A stretch of 64,000 nucleotides of DNA, from positions 62,001 through 126,000 of the forward strand of contig CAYGPR010000002.1 of NCBI GenBank assembly GCA_964351985.1, given 5' to 3'. This stretch comes from Meishania sp964351985 (GTDB lineage Bacteria; Bacteroidota; Bacteroidia; Flavobacteriales; Flavobacteriaceae). Made by a program: the position numbers and the translations under genes. A model generated the notes under the pieces. The model worked only from the letters and a program-made list of their open reading frames with translations. It made no database searches and was not told the origin of the DNA. This document shows positions 44,501-53,367 of the stretch, one piece after another. Position 1 is the stretch's first letter; every line of letters begins with the position of its first letter.

Positions 44501-45514
44501 TTAAAAATTGACCGTCGCTTTTATAACTCCATTTGCGGGATCGAGCCAACTATCAAAATGCTCGATCATTTCTGTACAATCCACATTATGTGTGACAAAG
44601 GAATCAATCGGGAAATCGCCTTTTGACAACACTGAAATAATATGTTCAAAATCTTCCAGCGTGGCATTTCTGCTACAGAGAATCGAGGTTTCCTTGGCGT
44701 GTATCGCGGGGTGGGTAAAGGTCAGTTCTCCCTTTGAGAGTCCGACCAAGACATAGCTACCGCCGTGGGACATATAATCGGGGCCTGATTCAAGGGCACC
44801 CTTATGTCCGGTAGCATCAAATACGATGGTACACATATCATCATCGGTAATTTCCTTGACCTTTTCTACTGCATCAGCTCCACCTTTCACAACATAGTCT
44901 ACTCCGATTTCGTTCTTGGCATAATCTAAACGCTGCTGGTTCATATCTATGGCGATAACCCTTGCACCGGCCAGTTGTGCCAGCTTCATGATACCGATGC
45001 CTATGGGACCGCAACCGACGACTACTATATTCTCGCCTTTTTGTAATTGTGCCCTTCGAATTGCATGGGCCCCTATGGCCAATGGTTCTACGACTGCCAT
45101 TTCATTATCGTTAAGATTTTGTGCGGGAATCAATAAATCGATAGGAACAGTAATCTTTTCTTGCATGCCCCCATCGGTATGAATACCCAAGACACGCATG
45201 CTTGTACAGCAATTCGTTTTGCCGTTTCTACAGGCGATACATTGGTTACAGTTCAGATACGGCATAATGACAACGTTGTCGCCGGCCTTCAAACCTCTTT
45301 CATTTTCATCGATTTCGATGATTTGGGTCGCGAGCTCGTGCCCTAAAATTCTTGGATACGTGAAAAAAGCCTGATTGCCTGTATAAGCATGCAGATCGGT
45401 ACCACAAATGCCGACTTTTTTAACCCTAAGTAGAACTTCACCAGGTTTTCTTTTTGGTTCTTCCTTTTCTTTTAGAAGAAACTCCCCCGGTTTTTCACAG
45501 ATGATATATTTCAT
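44501..45514 (-). CDS. LgoD/YjjN-like L-galactonate 5-dehydrogenase (zinc MDR)
   Basis: 337 residues. VGICGTDLHAYTGNQAFFTYPRILGHE (split here as C37 and H59/E60) matches what I recall of E. coli LgoD nearly position for position. Structural-zinc cysteines C89, C92, C95 and C103 are present in CNQCIACRNGKTNCC. GCGPIGIGIMKLAQ is the NAD loop, and FTHPAIHAKETSILCSRNAT is again LgoD-like. LgoD oxidises L-galactonate to D-tagaturonate, exactly the substrate of the next gene (UxaB type), 8 bases downstream. This gene pair is the strongest evidence for L-galactonate catabolism here; L-fuconate is the alternative substrate. Confidence 0.85.
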   Translation of the reverse strand: MKYIICEKPGEFLLKEKEEPKRKPGEVLLRVKKVGICGTDLHAYTGNQAFFTYPRILGHELATQIIEIDENERGLKAGDNVVIMPYLNCNQCIACRNGKTNCCTSMRVLGIHTDGGMQEKITVPIDLLIPAQNLNDNEMAVVEPLAIGAHAIRRAQLQKGENIVVVGCGPIGIGIMKLAQLAGARVIAIDMNQQRLDYAKNEIGVDYVVKGGADAVEKVKEITDDDMCTIVFDATGHKGALESGPDYMSHGGSYVLVGLSKGELTFTHPAIHAKETSILCSRNATLEDFEHIISVLSKGDFPIDSFVTHNVDCTEMIEHFDSWLDPANGVIKATVNF

Positions 45515-45767
45515 TGAGTCAATAATATTAAAGCGAGCGTTTCAACTGCACTCGCTCTTAAAAATAGTGAAAACAAGGTTCCTCTTAGACAAATTCCCAA
45601 GTAGATATTGACGATTTTCTAAAAATATTTCAAGAATGTTGGAATAATTCTGTCGATGATGAAAATAACCATTTAATGAAGGTCATAAATATCAACCGAA
45701 TTTTAATGGTTGACTGGATGATTAATTCTTAAATTTAAAAGGTGATAAATAACAACAAATTATTTTG
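45515..45767. promoter_or_regulatory. Divergent promoter region between the L-galactonate operon and the dehydrogenase-dioxygenase operon
   Basis: 253 bases, no gene. An imperfect stem AGCGAG/CTCGCT (45532-45537 with 45551-45556) lies just upstream of the LgoD-like start. AACCATT (45667-45673) and AATGGTT (45705-45711) form a second inverted repeat with a 31-base spacer. Either could be an operator. No regulator gene is adjacent. Confidence 0.35.
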
Positions 45768-46880
45768 ATGTATTGTCGAGCAGCCATATCAAAAGGAGAC
45801 GGTCATTTTACTATTGACACCGTTGTAGTCGGTGACCCGGAACCGGACGAGGTATTGGTGAGAATTATAGCCTCAGGCCTGTGCCATACCGATTTTGATT
45901 CTTTAAAATGGGGCAAACCAATTGTAATGGGCCATGAGGGTGCTGGGGTTGTCGAAGCGGTAGGAGCGTCAGTTCAAAACGTGGCGATTGGCGATTCAGT
46001 AATTTTGAACTGGGCCACTCCGTGTAGAAATTGTTTTCAATGCCGTTTGGGCAATGAACACCTTTGTGAAAAAAATTCGCCAGTGGTTGCAGGTGCAAAC
46101 GGATATACCGAGGGTCATGCCCATTTAGAGGGAACAACTTGGAACGGAAAGCCGATAGAACGATCTTTTAATATTGGTACCCTATCGGAATACGCTTTGG
46201 TCAAAGCTTCGGCGGTGATTAGAAATCCGGCCGAAAAAATGCCGTTTACATCGGCAAGCATCATCGGTTGTGGCGTGATGACGGGGTATGGCTCCGTTGT
46301 TAATTCGGCAAAAGTGGCGCTGGGTAGTTCCGTTGTGGTTTTGGGTGCAGGCGGCGTCGGGTTGAGCGTGATCCAAGGGGCAAAAATCAGTAAAGCCTCT
46401 AAAATTATAGCGGTGGATATCAATGAGGGCCGTTTGCAAATGGCCAAAAATTTCGGGGCTACCCACACAATTTTGGCCGATAAAAATGATAAAGGGTTAC
46501 TACGTGCGGCCGAGAAGGTAAAGACGATGACCGATCACCGTGGAGCGGACTATGCTTTTGAATGCACCGCTGTTCCCGAATTGGGGGCGGCCCCATTGGC
46601 CATGGTCCGTAATGCAGGAACTGCGGTTCAGGTAAGTGGCATCGAACAGGAAATTGAATTTGATATGAATCTTTTCGAATGGGATAAGGTTTATATCAAT
46701 CCCTTGTACGGTGGTTGTAATCCTGAAAGAGATTTCCCGAAAATTGTGGAACTTTACCAATCGGGAGACTTAAAATTGGATGAGATGATCACGAGAACCT
46801 ATCCCCTAGAAAATTTACAGCAGGCTTTCGATGATATGCTTTCGGGAAGAAATGCCAAGGGGGTTATCATATTCAACTAA
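45768..46880 (+). CDS. Class III-like zinc alcohol dehydrogenase
   Basis: About 370 residues. The ATG at 45768 is preferred to the TTG codon directly before it. Catalytic zinc: C39 (GLCHTDFD) and H56/E57 (MGHEGAG). Structural zinc: C86, C89, C92, C100 in CRNCFQCRLGNEHLC. GTLSEYALVKASAVIR, GCGVMTGYGSVVNSAKV and VLGAGGVGLSVIQGAK are typical of the class III/formaldehyde-dehydrogenase branch. Members oxidise thiol adducts of formaldehyde or long alcohols. Its stop overlaps the esterase start by one base (TAATG), so the two are coupled. The actual alcohol is unknown. Confidence 0.85.
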   Translation: MYCRAAISKGDGHFTIDTVVVGDPEPDEVLVRIIASGLCHTDFDSLKWGKPIVMGHEGAGVVEAVGASVQNVAIGDSVILNWATPCRNCFQCRLGNEHLCEKNSPVVAGANGYTEGHAHLEGTTWNGKPIERSFNIGTLSEYALVKASAVIRNPAEKMPFTSASIIGCGVMTGYGSVVNSAKVALGSSVVVLGAGGVGLSVIQGAKISKASKIIAVDINEGRLQMAKNFGATHTILADKNDKGLLRAAEKVKTMTDHRGADYAFECTAVPELGAAPLAMVRNAGTAVQVSGIEQEIEFDMNLFEWDKVYINPLYGGCNPERDFPKIVELYQSGDLKLDEMITRTYPLENLQQAFDDMLSGRNAKGVIIFN

Positions 46881-47692
46881 TGGAAAAAGCATTTAGAACG
46901 ACCGAAATATCCGACCCTAAATTCGAAAGTGACAATCTTCGGTTTATCACGGTCAAATCACCTAATTTAAAAGGTCGTGGCGATATTTGTGTGTTTGTGC
47001 CCCCCATGGAAGGTTTAAAGGACATTCCAATCGTAGTTTTATTGCATGGTGTATACGGAAGTGCCTGGTCATGGTCGCGGCAAGGCGGGGTGCATCGCAC
47101 TGCTTTAAAAATGATCTTGGATGGAATTATTCAGCCGATGGTCATCGTGATGCCTTCCGACGGACTTTGGGGCGACGGTTCAGGATATCTTCCGCATGAT
47201 GAAAGGGATTTTGAAAAATGGATCGTAGAAGATGTGCCTAAAGCTGTGGTTGAAAACATTTCTCAGGTGAGTGAAAAAAGTGAGCTCTTTATATCAGGAC
47301 TTTCGATGGGCGGTTTTGGGGCGTTGCGCCTAGGAATAAAATATTCGGACAAATTCAAGGCCGTTTCTGCACATTCGTCCATTACCGAGGTGCAACAAAT
47401 GCAACTGTTCGTAGAAGAGCCTTCGGAGAATTATTTTCAAGAGGATGAAAGGGAAAACTCTGTTTTCAGGCTTCTAGAGAATCATTCGATGAAGCTTCCA
47501 AGAATTCGTTTCGATTGTGGTAAAGACGACGAACTTATCGAAGCCAATCGCAAACTCCACCAACAGTTTACAGATGCATCCATAGAACACAAATATGAAG
47601 AATTCAAGGGTGGGCACGAATGGCCTTATTGGCAAGAGCATATCAAAAAGAGCCTTCTATTCTTTGGGGAAAAAGTGGAAAAATTGAATTAA
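46880..47692 (+). CDS. Esterase D-type alpha/beta hydrolase
   Basis: 270 residues. IVVLLHGVYGSAWSW is the oxyanion strand, GLSMGGFGALR holds nucleophile Ser142, DCGKDDELI the acid and GGHEWPYW the histidine. No signal peptide, so cytoplasmic. The PF00756 family includes S-formylglutathione hydrolase, feruloyl esterases and sugar-ester or lactone hydrolases. Directly coupled (1-base overlap) to a class III-like dehydrogenase, an acyl-thiol or lactone hydrolase acting on its product is a natural guess. Downstream, 21 bases away, is a dioxygenase gene. Confidence 0.85.
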   Translation: MEKAFRTTEISDPKFESDNLRFITVKSPNLKGRGDICVFVPPMEGLKDIPIVVLLHGVYGSAWSWSRQGGVHRTALKMILDGIIQPMVIVMPSDGLWGDGSGYLPHDERDFEKWIVEDVPKAVVENISQVSEKSELFISGLSMGGFGALRLGIKYSDKFKAVSAHSSITEVQQMQLFVEEPSENYFQEDERENSVFRLLENHSMKLPRIRFDCGKDDELIEANRKLHQQFTDASIEHKYEEFKGGHEWPYWQEHIKKSLLFFGEKVEKLN

Positions 47693-47713
47693 ATTCATAA
47701 AAAAGTAAAGATT

Positions 47714-48595
47714 ATGGCAGCAGTAAAAGATTTGGCCGATTATCACGAAATGGTCTCCGACCTTTTTCAACTTCCGAAGACGGCCGAAGAATGGAATCAA
47801 TATCGATTGAGCGATGAGCAGGTCGCACATTTTCACGAATACGGATATGTATCGGGCATTAAAATGTTGGATGAAAGCCAAGTGGAAACCCTGCGTGATG
47901 AACTGGCTGAAATCGTCGATTCGAGCCATCCGGGGCATCATTTGTTCTATGAGTTCCATAGCAATGAATCGGAGAACCCGAATTCCGTTTTATTCCATTC
48001 TTTGGGGCATTGGCGCATTACACCAGGTTTTCATGATGTCATATATAATCCAGCTTTTGTGATGGCGGCACATCAGCTTTTAGAAAACAAACCCGTGCGT
48101 TTCTGGCACGACCAATTGTTCTGCAAACCGGCAAAACATGGTGGGGTCGTCGCATGGCACCAAGATTATTCGTATTGGACCCGCACCATCGCCATGCAGC
48201 ATTTGACCTGTTGGACCGGACTCGACGATGCTTCCGTTGAAAATGGGTGTTTACATTATATTCCGAAAAGCCATAAATGGGGATTGTTGGACGCGCCTTC
48301 TTTGGCAGGCGATATGAACGGACTCATGGATTACCTGAACGACGAACAAAAAGAACAATTCAAGAATCCGGTCGCAATAGAACTTAAAAAAGGATATGCA
48401 ACATTTCACCACCCGTTAATGGTGCACGGTTCGTATGAGAATAAATCGGAAATCAGCCGAAGGGCTTTCGTATTGAACGTCTTCGCCGACGGTACGATCA
48501 GCAATACCGATGATGAACTCTTGGCAGGTGTGCCTAGAATTCCAAAAGGGCAAAAAATGGAGGGTAAGTTTTTTCCTTTGATTTTTGACAATTGA
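47714..48595 (+). CDS. Phytanoyl-CoA dioxygenase (PhyH) family Fe(II)/2-oxoglutarate enzyme
   Basis: 293 residues. The iron facial triad is visible: H149-x-D151 in AWHQDYSYW and H238 in PLMVHGS. R249/R250 in ISRRAFVLN would bind 2-oxoglutarate. LSDEQVAHFHEYGYVSG is the usual PhyH N terminus and CLHYIPKSHKWG is also typical. The family hydroxylates or oxidatively cleaves small molecules, using O2 and 2-oxoglutarate. It is the third gene of the dehydrogenase-esterase operon. Hydroxylation of a methyl ether would release formaldehyde, which the other two enzymes could detoxify, but this is inference. Confidence 0.85.
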   Translation: MAAVKDLADYHEMVSDLFQLPKTAEEWNQYRLSDEQVAHFHEYGYVSGIKMLDESQVETLRDELAEIVDSSHPGHHLFYEFHSNESENPNSVLFHSLGHWRITPGFHDVIYNPAFVMAAHQLLENKPVRFWHDQLFCKPAKHGGVVAWHQDYSYWTRTIAMQHLTCWTGLDDASVENGCLHYIPKSHKWGLLDAPSLAGDMNGLMDYLNDEQKEQFKNPVAIELKKGYATFHHPLMVHGSYENKSEISRRAFVLNVFADGTISNTDDELLAGVPRIPKGQKMEGKFFPLIFDN

Positions 48596-48685
48596 TCGTA
48601 GGAAGTGTTTACTGGTGATTTGGAAAAGCGATAACGGAGTGTTTTAGATTTCGTTCGATTTCAAAAAAATAACACTTATACTCTT

Positions 48686-49561
48686 TTAGACTTCCAGCAC
48701 CGACCGGATGTATTTATTATTATGTAAATAGCTTTCGAACATATCGGCATTTTCAGGTACGGCGCTCTCTATTTGAACCCAACCTTCGTACCCGATGTCA
48801 TCCATGGCCTTTCGAACTTCCTGAAAATCGATGCGTCCCTTCCCTAATAAAAAACCATTTTCCTTGGCATGGAATTCACAGATATGCTCCGTTCCTAATT
48901 GTCTTATTTCTTTGTAAATATCATAACCCATTTTATTTGAGTTCGCGACATCGTAGTACACTTTTATGTTTGGCGAATTGACCGAATCGATAATGTGCAT
49001 ATGCTCTTCAGAGTTCAACCATGTTTCCAATCCTAGTACAATACCGTTGTCCTCGGCTTTGGATGTAACTTTTTTCAGCCTTCGAATGGTTTCTTTGGTT
49101 CCTACTACGTCATTTTTCAGATCGCCATTGTGGAAAAAGGCCAACAAGACCACTTTTACTCTCATGGCCACGGCCACATCAATACTGTCGGAGACCCATT
49201 GTTCTGCACGAGGATCCGATTTATAGGGAATATTGTTCATTTCGCCAATGGCAATTCCACCGATAGACATATCATGTTTTTTACAAGCGTCCTTATATTC
49301 TTGTTGTATTTTTTCTTGCCTAAGGTGCATATCGTTATCCAAGGTGCCCAAACTGATCTGTACGCCATCAAGTCCGATTTTTTGACCTACTTCCATGGCT
49401 TCTACCTTTGCCAATTGATTGATAGACCAATCGCAGGCCCCTATTTTAAATCTTTTCGACGGGTCGGATGCAAATACATCATACGCACTCAGACAACTCA
49501 GGCCCAAAAGTCCGATAGAAGATTTTAGCACATCTCTTCTAGTTATACTATTTTGTTCCAT
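48686..49561 (-). CDS. Tat-exported sugar phosphate isomerase/epimerase-like TIM barrel
   Basis: 291 residues. ITRRDVLKSSIGLLGLSCLS is a twin-arginine signal. The xylose-isomerase-like barrel follows: IGLDGVQISLG, GIVLGLETWLN (metal Glu), IKVYYDVANSNKMGYD (Asp/His strand), HICEFHAKENGFLLGKGRIDF and GWVQIESAV (final Glu). Periplasmic members act on unphosphorylated keto sugars. It is the last gene of the GntR-linked operon, 26 bases after the haem-binding lipoprotein gene. Substrate unknown. Confidence 0.85.
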   Translation of the reverse strand: MEQNSITRRDVLKSSIGLLGLSCLSAYDVFASDPSKRFKIGACDWSINQLAKVEAMEVGQKIGLDGVQISLGTLDNDMHLRQEKIQQEYKDACKKHDMSIGGIAIGEMNNIPYKSDPRAEQWVSDSIDVAVAMRVKVVLLAFFHNGDLKNDVVGTKETIRRLKKVTSKAEDNGIVLGLETWLNSEEHMHIIDSVNSPNIKVYYDVANSNKMGYDIYKEIRQLGTEHICEFHAKENGFLLGKGRIDFQEVRKAMDDIGYEGWVQIESAVPENADMFESYLHNNKYIRSVLEV

Positions 49562-49587
49562 GATATTCTTATTTATGTTCGAATGTG

Positions 49588-52503
49588 TCAGACATCGGTC
49601 TTTTTTAAGGTCAAAAGATAGGTCGCAAGATCGGCCAAATCTTTTTCTTGCAGGTCCAATGCTTTGGCATCGGGCATAATTCCTGTTTTCATTCTCGCTT
49701 TGTTCTCGATTTCATCTGGGGCGATTACGATTTGATTTCCGTTAACATCTTTCAAAACAGTAGTCTCACCTTCCGATAATTGAAAACCATAAAACGCTTG
49801 TCCCGCTTTGGTCTTTATCATTACGGGCTGGTATCCGAATACGATGGAGGCATTGGGGTTCACGATTGCATCCACTATAGCGGATGTATCAAATTTACCC
49901 CCTATATTCGATAAATTCGGACCAATGTCATTGCCTCCCTTATCGTTTTTATGACATGAGGCACATTTGGCCGTGAACAAACTTTCGCCTTGGGTTGGGT
50001 CTCCTGTTAAGGTCAAAATTTTGTTTTGTGAAAGGGCTCTTTCTTTGGGTTTTGTAAAATATCCCGAAGCGAGGGTCCGCACTTCTTGAAAAGGATTTTC
50101 AAAAAGTGCCCCGGAAACATTTTGAATAAGCTCCTTGGAAAGTTGATCGTTCACCGCCATTGCGATCAACAATCGACCGCCTATTAAGGTTTTGCCCATA
50201 TTTTTTCCGGCTTCCGTTCTATCTTTCATAGATTTGGAAGTATCAAGAAGCAGTTCTTGTTGAGCGGCTATTTCTTCGGGAATTTCAAAAGTAATCCCTG
50301 CCTCGGAGTGCCAATCCCTTAACGAATACCAATCATTGGTCTTCCTAAAACTGACCCACCAATCGGCCCGTTCTTGAACTAAGGGTTTTCCCTTTAGATT
50401 CTTTAGGTCTACCATGGCCGTTACGGCCTCTTCATCATTGACAAAAGCAAGTGCATCGACAGCTCGCCTTTTTGAGTCATCGTCTATATTTTCGGATACG
50501 GCTCTTTCTTTTAAATCCGCTACCGCCGATCGTGGATGTAGACGCCAGACCAAGCTTGCAAATTTTTCGGACCATTCTGCAGGATTTTCCGATTCTTTCA
50601 CTACAAGTTCTTGGTAGGCCGATTCTTCTTTGCCGTCCATCGCCATACCTAAAGCTTCAAGGTACCAAGGGTCTTTTCCATCGAAATTATCAAAAAGGGT
50701 TTTGATTATGGGTGCACTTTCTTCCCAAGAGAAATCGCGCAACGATATGGCCACTTCGCGCCTCACCTCTTCAGCGGGGTCGTTAGCTGCAATATCTGCA
50801 TATTTCAATACCGATTTTGCATCGTTTTTCAATGCGCGATAAGCGACGACCCGTAATCTGGGATCCGGTTCTTTTTTGAGGACATTTTCTACAGCGGCGA
50901 TTCCCTTGTTTCCTAATTTCGATAAAAGCCAAACGGCTCTGGCTTTATGGTAGGGGTTGTTCGATTCCAGAATTTTCTGCACGTCGTCGACTACGGCTTC
51001 ACCTTGGTCTTCTAATTTCTGAAAACCCAAATTTCGCACATTGATCGCGGGATTTAGTAAAGCCGCAATTTGACCTTTGGTGGTTGCTAAATCTATAGCA
51101 GGACTTTTTAATTGTTTTCCTTTCGGGGTCAGACGATAGATGCGTCCGTATCCTATGCTATCCATCATTTGATGGCCGCCGACGACAGGATCGTACCAGT
51201 CCGCAATGTAAATGGAACCATCGGTGCCGACCGCTACATCACTTGGTCGAAACCATTTTCGCTTGTCGTCATCGATATCGTTCCATACGTAGCCTTCGGT
51301 CGATTCTTGCATCGAAGTGATTAAATCCCTTCTTTTAAGTTCAAAACCTGCACCCTTTTTTGCAGGCTGATAAGCGAAAATCACGTTGCGTCCCGCATCT
51401 GCACTGAGCAACATGCCCCGATATTCGGGACCAAATGCATCACCTTCGTAAACCACGACACCCGTGGGTGACCCTGCACCGGTATTATCTCCCGCGGGCA
51501 TAACTCCAGGATCCTCTTGATGCCAGTGTGCGGTAAAAATATCTTGACCGGGTTTTTGGTCTGCTTGCCAAGTACGTTTTCCGTTTGCACTGAAATAACC
51601 CGCATTGCCCCCTTCCATGATCCAAGTTACGCGACAGGTTACGACCTGATCATCATTATCATTTTGCCACATATTGCCATAGGAGTCCAAAGCCACCTCA
51701 TACGAGTTTCGGAAATTATGGCCCAACACTTCTAGGCCGGTACCATCTTTTTCCATTCTTAGGGCCAGACCACCTACCCAAATTCGGCCATCATCGCTGA
51801 TCTGAGCCGGTTCATTTTTGTCATTGTAAGGGGTGCCACCGGTGTAAACACTGCCGGAGCGTAAATTCCAGCCTGCCTTATCTGTCACTTGATGAGGCCC
51901 TGCATTTCCAGTATTGAAGTAATATTTGCCATCAGGACCAACGACTAATGAATGAAGGCTATGGTCATGATCGAAACCCCCGAAACCGGTAAGAAAAATT
52001 TCTTTCTTATCCGGAACATCGTCCTCATTTTCATCAGTGTACACAATCAAATTGGGCGCACAGGAAACAAATATCTTATTGCCGACTACCGCAACGCCCA
52101 TGGGAGCTACCAAATCTTCATCTTGCACGAATACTTTAGAAGAATCGCTAATGCCGTCCCCATCGGTATCTTCTAAAATCATGATACGATCGCCCTTTTC
52201 AAAATTCAACCGCTTTTTAGGGTCATTGTTGAAATCGCGATAATTTACGGCCTCCGTGACCCAAATCCTGCCTTTGGCATCGACATCCATATTCGTGGGA
52301 TTGTACAGCGATGGAGATTCTGCCCATAACGAAACTTCCCATCCTTCGGGCATGTTAAAACCATTTTCTACGGTCGTCTTGAAATCAAGGGACGGAGTGG
52401 AGTATTCCATAGTTCTTGAATCCTTACATCCGGATAAGATTCCTAAAAAAATCCAGAAAATTAGGATTTGGATAAGATTGATATTCGATTTATTTATGGA
52501 CAT
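49588..52503 (-). CDS. PVC-type haem-binding dehydrogenase-like lipoprotein (propeller + HEAT + cytochrome c)
   Basis: 971 residues. Lipoprotein signal ILIFWIFLGILSGC. Residues about 50-440 form a six-bladed propeller of the membrane-bound dehydrogenase type (TNMDVDAKGRIWVTEAVNYR, DHDHSLHSLVVGPDGKYYF, PSDVAVGTDGSIYIADWYDP). About 490-720 are HEAT-like repeats. From about 830 a cytochrome c domain has KCASCHKND (haem Cys/Cys/His near 846-850). The architecture suggests a periplasmic sugar or alcohol oxidase passing electrons to its haem, but no member has a firmly assigned substrate. It lies 18 bases after the metallohydrolase gene. Confidence 0.88.
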   Translation of the reverse strand: MSINKSNINLIQILIFWIFLGILSGCKDSRTMEYSTPSLDFKTTVENGFNMPEGWEVSLWAESPSLYNPTNMDVDAKGRIWVTEAVNYRDFNNDPKKRLNFEKGDRIMILEDTDGDGISDSSKVFVQDEDLVAPMGVAVVGNKIFVSCAPNLIVYTDENEDDVPDKKEIFLTGFGGFDHDHSLHSLVVGPDGKYYFNTGNAGPHQVTDKAGWNLRSGSVYTGGTPYNDKNEPAQISDDGRIWVGGLALRMEKDGTGLEVLGHNFRNSYEVALDSYGNMWQNDNDDQVVTCRVTWIMEGGNAGYFSANGKRTWQADQKPGQDIFTAHWHQEDPGVMPAGDNTGAGSPTGVVVYEGDAFGPEYRGMLLSADAGRNVIFAYQPAKKGAGFELKRRDLITSMQESTEGYVWNDIDDDKRKWFRPSDVAVGTDGSIYIADWYDPVVGGHQMMDSIGYGRIYRLTPKGKQLKSPAIDLATTKGQIAALLNPAINVRNLGFQKLEDQGEAVVDDVQKILESNNPYHKARAVWLLSKLGNKGIAAVENVLKKEPDPRLRVVAYRALKNDAKSVLKYADIAANDPAEEVRREVAISLRDFSWEESAPIIKTLFDNFDGKDPWYLEALGMAMDGKEESAYQELVVKESENPAEWSEKFASLVWRLHPRSAVADLKERAVSENIDDDSKRRAVDALAFVNDEEAVTAMVDLKNLKGKPLVQERADWWVSFRKTNDWYSLRDWHSEAGITFEIPEEIAAQQELLLDTSKSMKDRTEAGKNMGKTLIGGRLLIAMAVNDQLSKELIQNVSGALFENPFQEVRTLASGYFTKPKERALSQNKILTLTGDPTQGESLFTAKCASCHKNDKGGNDIGPNLSNIGGKFDTSAIVDAIVNPNASIVFGYQPVMIKTKAGQAFYGFQLSEGETTVLKDVNGNQIVIAPDEIENKARMKTGIMPDAKALDLQEKDLADLATYLLTLKKTDV

Positions 52504-52521
52504 AATTGTATTGTTTGAATT

Positions 52522-53367
52522 CTAGAGACAAAAATTTTCTCCTCCTTTAAGGACTTTAAAATCTTGTGCCTTCTTCTCGGCCTCGGCAATAAAATCGTTC
52601 ACATCGGCCGTATTAAAGGTAAACATATCATAATGACAGGGAATGACATACTTAGCTTCTATGGCTTTTCCTAAATCGACGGCCTCCTTGCCATCGAGAT
52701 TACCGGCGACCTTTCTCTCTGGTTTGTTTCCGTTGATAGGAAGTAGCGCAACATCAACTTTGAAAGGGTTCAATACATCGACCATGCCATCGAACCATAG
52801 TGTATCACCACTATGGTAAATGGTATATTCCCCAAATTTTATAACAAAGCCCATGAATTTACAATTACCATTTTCATCACGGGCAAGCTCATTGTGTTTT
52901 GCCGGTATTCCAACGAACGTGAATCCGTCGATGGTTACCGATTTTCCATCGTTCATCCCGATGGGAAAATCGGGCTCACACTGTACTCGGTTTGAAACGA
53001 ATTCACGATTGGCTTCGGGAATAATGAATTTGATTCCAGGATTATTTTCTAAAATAGGAATGAGCGTCTCGGCATCCAAATGATCGGTATGGTTGTGGCT
53101 CGAGGTCACTACTGAAATGTTTCTAAGCCTTTCTGGACGAATCACCAACTCGCTCATTCTGATGTGAGGTTTTTCAGTCTCCGCATACTTTTTTGTCAAT
53201 GAATCGGAGAGGTAGGGGTCAATCAGAACCCTTTTTCCGTTCCATTGCAATAGATACCCACTCTGCCCCAACCACCATAATCGAAAACCTTTTTTTTCGT
53301 CGAGAAAGGAATCCATCTCGGCTATAAGTTCTTCATTTTTTTTTATCGCGGGAATCAATGTGTTCAT
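52522..53367 (-). CDS. UlaG-like metallo-beta-lactamase-fold hydrolase
   Basis: About 281 residues from ATG 53367, which overlaps the MetE-like stop by 4 bases (ATGA). A longer frame exists but would lie over that gene. SSHNHTDHLD gives the H91-x-H93-x-D95-H96 metal motif; IPAKHNELARDENG, YHSGDTLWFDG and IPCHYDMFTF supply the remaining ligands. UlaG-type members hydrolyse L-ascorbate-6-phosphate or sugar lactones. No signal peptide, so cytoplasmic. Translational coupling with the MetE-like protein suggests sequential steps. Lactonase is the best guess. Confidence 0.85.
   Translation of the reverse strand: MNTLIPAIKKNEELIAEMDSFLDEKKGFRLWWLGQSGYLLQWNGKRVLIDPYLSDSLTKKYAETEKPHIRMSELVIRPERLRNISVVTSSHNHTDHLDAETLIPILENNPGIKFIIPEANREFVSNRVQCEPDFPIGMNDGKSVTIDGFTFVGIPAKHNELARDENGNCKFMGFVIKFGEYTIYHSGDTLWFDGMVDVLNPFKVDVALLPINGNKPERKVAGNLDGKEAVDLGKAIEAKYVIPCHYDMFTFNTADVNDFIAEAEKKAQDFKVLKGGENFCL

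Noticed and set aside
43041..44549. Longer UxaB-like frame starting at 44549
   Set aside because: Would overlap the LgoD-like gene by 49 bases; ATG 44492 matches the family start and gives an 8-base gap.
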